The notes beneath the pieces are model-generated. The model saw only the letters and a list, made by a program, of their open reading frames with translations, was not told the DNA's origin and did not search any database. Of a DNA stretch of 18,949 bases, positions 15,873 through 18,949 are shown piece after piece. The position numbers and the translations under genes were made by a program. Each line of letters begins with the position of its first letter. Positions within the stretch are counted from its first letter, which is position 1. This stretch comes from UKL13-2 sp043768625 (lineage in GTDB: Bacteria > Pseudomonadota > Gammaproteobacteria > Burkholderiales > Usitatibacteraceae), in contig JAYVKG010000299.1 in assembly GCA_043768625.1 (NCBI GenBank), positions 1 to 18,949 of the forward strand, in the 5' to 3' direction.

Positions 15873-17402
15873 TCATGCAATATGATGTCGCCCGCGCAAT
15901 ATCCCTGCCGCTTGTGCCAGCGCCGCCAACTTCGCTTCGGCCACACTGTCAGAATTGAGCGGGTTGTCGGCAAAGGTTGCAAAGCCGCAATCCGGCGTCA
16001 ACAGCACACGGTCGGCACCGAATAGCCTGATCGCGTGCTCGACGTGGCTCACGATCGAGTCGACCGATTCGACGTGCGCGTGCTTCTGATTGCAGGCACC
16101 CACACCAATGCGGATGTCGTCGGGTAGCGTTTTCAGAATTTCCATTTCTCCGGCACGCGGCGTACACAGCTCAAGCAGTAATGTCCCGACGCGCATTTGA
16201 CCCAAGGTGTCGACCAACGGTCGATAGTTGCCTGATAGGGCTTTGCTCTCATCAGCGGTCCAGTTGCCCCGGCACATGTGCAGCGCAATGCGCTCACGCG
16301 GAAATCCTTCGGTAACGGCGTTTACCAAATCCCGCGCGAAGGCGAGCTCGACCGGACTATCGCTTTTCGCGGACAGTGCACCACACATGAAGCTACGCTG
16401 GTTGGCGGGACCGCTGAAGACGACTTCGGATAGCACCGGCTCATCCAGTTGCACCAGCGCCGTACCGGCGGCCAGCAGGCAGGCGATTTCTTCACGCAAT
16501 ACCCGCACGATATCGAGCGCGAGATCCTCGCGGTTAGCATAGGCGCGATCAGAAATGCATTCCATCCACATGGTGCGGGTCAGCAGATAGGGTCCGGGTA
16601 GTGCCACCTTTACCGGGCGATCCGTCAGCGTGCGCGCAAACTCGACCTCATGTACCGCAATCCCCCGGCTGCGGCCAAGCGGCCCGAACACGGCGGGATG
16701 ACGCACGTCACCGGCAGGTACGTCGAGCGCGCGCAATTCTCGTTCGAACTCTTCTGGGTCATCCACCAGCGGTAACAAATCGGTGAGCGGAATCAACTGA
16801 CAGTTGTCCAGACGTGATGCAACAAAACTGGAATAACTATCGCGGCGCTGTTCGCCGTCCGATATTACGTCGGCACCCGCGCGCAGCTGCGCGCCGATGG
16901 CAAGGCGCACCGCGTCGTCTGCCGTGGCTTGGAAAGCGGCTTCATCGAGCCGTCCTTCCATGTGTTCATGCACCGCTTGCAACATCCACCGCGGGCGCGG
17001 CCAGCTACCGATACCCATGACCGATAGCGGCCGTATGACCGGCGCGGGAGCCGGCGCAGGAAAGACCAGAAGCGGCTTGACCTTAACGAGCGCCGCGCCC
17101 GTTTTAACAACGGGCGTCGACGGGGCAACAGACTTACGTTCAGCCAGCGTACCTTTGGCGACCAGAAAGCTGCGCTGCTTATCCTGCTTGGTAAATGACA
17201 CCAGTTCGTTGCCCGTCATGCGGCACCATGCAGGCAGGTCTTCATCGACCGAAATCTCGGTAGACCGGATTTCCAGCAAGCCGCCACGATCAAGCGGGTC
17301 GATGTGCTTCCTGATCAGCAGCAGTAAGCCGTTACCGCAATCCAGTTCGCCGCCGTCAAAACTTACATCTGCGGGTTGCGGATGCTGTGTAGATAATGTC
17401 AT
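15873..17402 (-). CDS. TusA-like domain fused to MetE-like zinc methyltransferase domain
   Basis: This 509-residue cytoplasmic protein has two parts. Residues ~13-84 resemble a TusA/SirA sulfur-carrier fold (LEIRST and LPAWCRMTGNELVSF match the second half of TusA). The usual CPxP cysteine motif is replaced by LDCGNGLLLLIRK, leaving C22 about one position away and C60 in AWC. A Pro/Ala/Val-rich linker (~85-125) leads to a MetE C-terminal-type TIM barrel (GIGSWPRPRW ~130 to 509). Zinc ligands expected for cobalamin-independent methionine synthase relatives are all present: H375 and C377 (HMCRGNW), E411 (LLELCTP) and C472 (TPDCGF); LDEPVL is also conserved. It lacks the MetE N-terminal folate-binding half, so it resembles 'core' methyltransferases. 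Reaction: thiol methylation or alkyl transfer by inference, acceptor unknown. ATG 17402 is fixed by AAGGAG six bases upstream. The gene lies 25 bases after phnC. Confidence 0.85.
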   Translation of the reverse strand: MTLSTQHPQPADVSFDGGELDCGNGLLLLIRKHIDPLDRGGLLEIRSTEISVDEDLPAWCRMTGNELVSFTKQDKQRSFLVAKGTLAERKSVAPSTPVVKTGAALVKVKPLLVFPAPAPAPVIRPLSVMGIGSWPRPRWMLQAVHEHMEGRLDEAAFQATADDAVRLAIGAQLRAGADVISDGEQRRDSYSSFVASRLDNCQLIPLTDLLPLVDDPEEFERELRALDVPAGDVRHPAVFGPLGRSRGIAVHEVEFARTLTDRPVKVALPGPYLLTRTMWMECISDRAYANREDLALDIVRVLREEIACLLAAGTALVQLDEPVLSEVVFSGPANQRSFMCGALSAKSDSPVELAFARDLVNAVTEGFPRERIALHMCRGNWTADESKALSGNYRPLVDTLGQMRVGTLLLELCTPRAGEMEILKTLPDDIRIGVGACNQKHAHVESVDSIVSHVEHAIRLFGADRVLLTPDCGFATFADNPLNSDSVAEAKLAALAQAAGILRGRHHIA

Positions 17403-17408
17403 CAACTT

Positions 17409-17414
17409 CTCCTT
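17409..17414 (-). promoter_or_regulatory. Strong ribosome binding site of the TusA-MetE fusion gene
   Basis: AAGGAG on the minus strand sits six bases before the ATG at 17402. It rules out the upstream in-frame ATG at 17423, whose first codons would encode this very site (MLKKEKL). Confidence 0.85.
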
Positions 17415-17427
17415 TTTTAGCATTTAT

Positions 17428-18225
17428 TTACGCGCCTGCAATTTCTGGAACGATAACGCGGTTCGCATCCGACCCCGCAATGTCTCTGCCATATACTTCA
17501 TTCAGCGCGCTTTCAGGAAACCCGGCGGCAGGCTGGTCGATGACGATGCGGCCGCTCGCCATGCCGACGACACGGTCGGCATACTGCTTGGCGAAATGCG
17601 GCTGATGCAAGCTACAAATCACCGCGACTCCGTCAGCGTCGGCGTGGCAAATTGAACGCAGCAGTTCCAGAATACCACCGCCGATGCGGGGATCCAGACT
17701 CGCAACCGGTTCGTCGGCAATGATCACATCCGGCTGCTGCGCCAGGGCACGGGCAATCGCCACCCTCTGCTGCTGACCACCCGATAACGTATCAGCACGC
17801 TGCGCCGCTTGCGCCAGCAAACCAACTCGTTCAAGACATTGCAGCGCGAGCAACACATCTGCACGCGAGAAACGGCGCAACCACCCACGCCAGGCTGGTA
17901 CGTAGCCAAGTCGCCCCGCCAGCACATTCTGCAACGCACTCAACCGGCTGACGAGGTTGAATTGCTGGAATACGACCGCAATGTGGCGGCGCTCACGGCC
18001 ATTAAACCCTGCCACATCGCGACCTTTCAGATAGGCCGCTCCTGCGTCCATCGGTGTAAGGCCCGCTAAACAGCGAAACAACGTAGTCTTGCCGGCCCCG
18101 CTGGGCCCGAGTACGGCGACAAATTCACCGCGATTTACCCGGAAATTTACGGCATGGATTGCACGAAGACCGTTGAAGGCCTTGCACGCGCCGCGCACCT
18201 CAAAAAGTGTCTTGGCGACACTCAT
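17428..18225 (-). CDS. phnC: PhnC-like phosphonate-type ABC transporter ATPase
   Basis: This 265-residue cytoplasmic ATPase energises the permease encoded upstream. Motifs: Walker A GPSGAGKT (40-47), Q-loop VFQQFNLVSRLS (~90), signature LSGGQQQRVAIARAL (~150), Walker B VIIADEPVASLDP (~170) and H-loop SLHQPHFA (~204). The combination of QQFNLV-RLS, NVLAGRLGY and ADEPVASLDP is characteristic of PhnC, which imports phosphonates, phosphite or related oxyanions with PhnD and PhnE. The true ligand may differ, because related systems import other compounds. Start ATG 18225 lies in an ATGA overlap with the permease stop; a TTG at 18246 would overlap further and adds no homologous sequence. No C-P lyase or phosphonatase gene is in the window. 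Next downstream is the TusA-MetE fusion. Confidence 0.9.
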   Translation of the reverse strand: MSVAKTLFEVRGACKAFNGLRAIHAVNFRVNRGEFVAVLGPSGAGKTTLFRCLAGLTPMDAGAAYLKGRDVAGFNGRERRHIAVVFQQFNLVSRLSALQNVLAGRLGYVPAWRGWLRRFSRADVLLALQCLERVGLLAQAAQRADTLSGGQQQRVAIARALAQQPDVIIADEPVASLDPRIGGGILELLRSICHADADGVAVICSLHQPHFAKQYADRVVGMASGRIVIDQPAAGFPESALNEVYGRDIAGSDANRVIVPEIAGA

Positions 18226-18949
18226 ATCAAGCGCTTTCGTAGCCAACCGCTGACTTGGTCAAGGACGGTCACAACGATTAAGATCAACGCAATGATGGTA
18301 AACAGACGTGGAAAATCTAGCAGATCCATACTGTTTTTTAGTTCCAGGCCGATCCCACCTGCTCCCACCACCCCGAGGACCGTTGACGCCCTCACGTTAA
18401 ATTCCCACCAGAACAAAGTGGTCGAGAGTAGCACTGGTAGTATGTCTGGAAGCAGCGCAAAGACGATCGCCGTGCCGCGACCGGCACCCGTGGTGCGCAC
18501 CGCTTCCAGCGGCCCCAATTGCGCATTCTCAATATGATCGGCAAAAAACTTGGCGGCACTTCCCCAGGTATGCAACGCGATCCCCAGCACCCCGGCAAAC
18601 GGCCCCAATCCTACCGCCGCGACAAACAGCAGGGCAAATACGAATGAATCGATGCCGCGAAGCGCATTCAAAAACCAGCGCGCCGGATAGTAAAGGCGCG
18701 GGAACGGCGTTATGTTGCGGCTGGCGAACACCGCCATCGGAATCGCCAGCACTGTGGCAATGGTGGTGCCGATCGCAGCCATCGCCACTGTCTCGGCGAT
18801 GCGCAGCGTAAATAGCGGCAATTCATCGAGTTTGGGCGGCCACGCCTGCGCCAGCCAGTGGGCAAGCTTGGGCAACCCTGTGACCAGTTTAACAAGGTCG
18901 ACCTGCGCCAGCCGCCAGCACACCATGTAAAAAACAAGCACAGCGCAGG
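18222..18949 (-). CDS. phnE: PhnE-like phosphonate-type ABC transporter permease, N-terminus outside window
   Basis: The frame is open to the right edge, so this is the C-terminal ~242 residues of an inner-membrane permease. About six hydrophobic segments are visible. Typical PhnE features are LRIAETVAMAAIGTTIATVLAIPMA, here recognised by the ET...GTT pattern, LRGIDSFVFALLFVAAVGLGP, and the cytoplasmic EAA loop EAVRTTGAGR that contacts the ATPase. FWWEFNVRASTVLGVVGAGG is near-invariant in PhnE. A GTG at 18941 could start it, but PhnE proteins usually carry an extra N-terminal helix, so the real start is probably beyond the edge. A phnD-like binding-protein gene would be expected just upstream. 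The stop overlaps phnC by ATGA, so the two are coupled. Confidence 0.88.
   Translation of the reverse strand, partial: CAVLVFYMVCWRLAQVDLVKLVTGLPKLAHWLAQAWPPKLDELPLFTLRIAETVAMAAIGTTIATVLAIPMAVFASRNITPFPRLYYPARWFLNALRGIDSFVFALLFVAAVGLGPFAGVLGIALHTWGSAAKFFADHIENAQLGPLEAVRTTGAGRGTAIVFALLPDILPVLLSTTLFWWEFNVRASTVLGVVGAGGIGLELKNSMDLLDFPRLFTIIALILIVVTVLDQVSGWLRKRLI

Noticed and set aside
15873..17402. Calling the fusion protein metE
   Set aside because: It lacks the N-terminal half of MetE needed for folate binding and carries an unrelated TusA-like domain instead.

Overview
The window is about 19 kb of moderately GC-rich, densely coded DNA. It looks like a betaproteobacterial (Burkholderiales-like) chromosome. 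The reasons are an orphan Bug-type tricarboxylate-transporter binding protein, a periplasmic protein with the RLxCYD motif, a CzcCBA-type efflux operon, and a PhnC/PhnE transporter joined to a methionine-synthase-like gene. The taxonomic call is inference; there is no rRNA, tRNA or marker gene here. I see no transposase, integrase, CRISPR array or phage gene.

Layout. 1-284 (+): C-terminal end of an alpha/beta hydrolase cut by the window edge. 285-599: convergent gap with no gene. 600-2420 (-): Atm1-type ABC half-transporter. 2583-3086 (-): small exported protein of unknown function. 3087-3410: non-coding stretch with a perfect 13-bp inverted repeat. 3411-5931 (-): two-component pair, a NarL/LuxR-type response regulator followed by a 7TMR-DISM-like sensor kinase. 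6204-9907 (-): three-gene catabolic operon of Bug-family binding protein, IlvD/Edd-type dehydratase and 3-hydroxyacyl-CoA dehydrogenase-like oxidoreductase. The genes are 4 bp apart or overlapping. 9908-10146: divergent promoter region. 10147-15834 (+): overlapping czcC-czcB-czcA-like operon for heavy-metal RND efflux. 15873-18949 (-): phnE (cut by the window edge), phnC, then a gene fusing a TusA-like domain to a MetE-like zinc methyltransferase domain.

How the genes work together. The RND operon encodes a complete tripartite pump: outer-membrane channel, lipoprotein adaptor and inner-membrane antiporter. The dehydratase, dehydrogenase and Bug protein fit uptake and oxidation of a sugar acid or other hydroxy acid. 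No membrane subunits of the TTT transporter are present, so they must lie elsewhere.

The most unusual locus is the last one. The TusA-like domain has lost the canonical CPxP cysteine motif, while the MetE-like domain keeps all four expected zinc ligands (H375, C377, E411, C472). Its gene lies 25 bp behind phnC and has a strong ribosome binding site. This suggests that a solute imported by the PhnCE-type transporter feeds a thiol/methyl-transfer reaction. The substrate is unknown.

Many start codons were moved from the longest possible frame to a downstream ATG, using Shine-Dalgarno sequences, signal peptides and ATGA overlaps. These choices are explained per entry.
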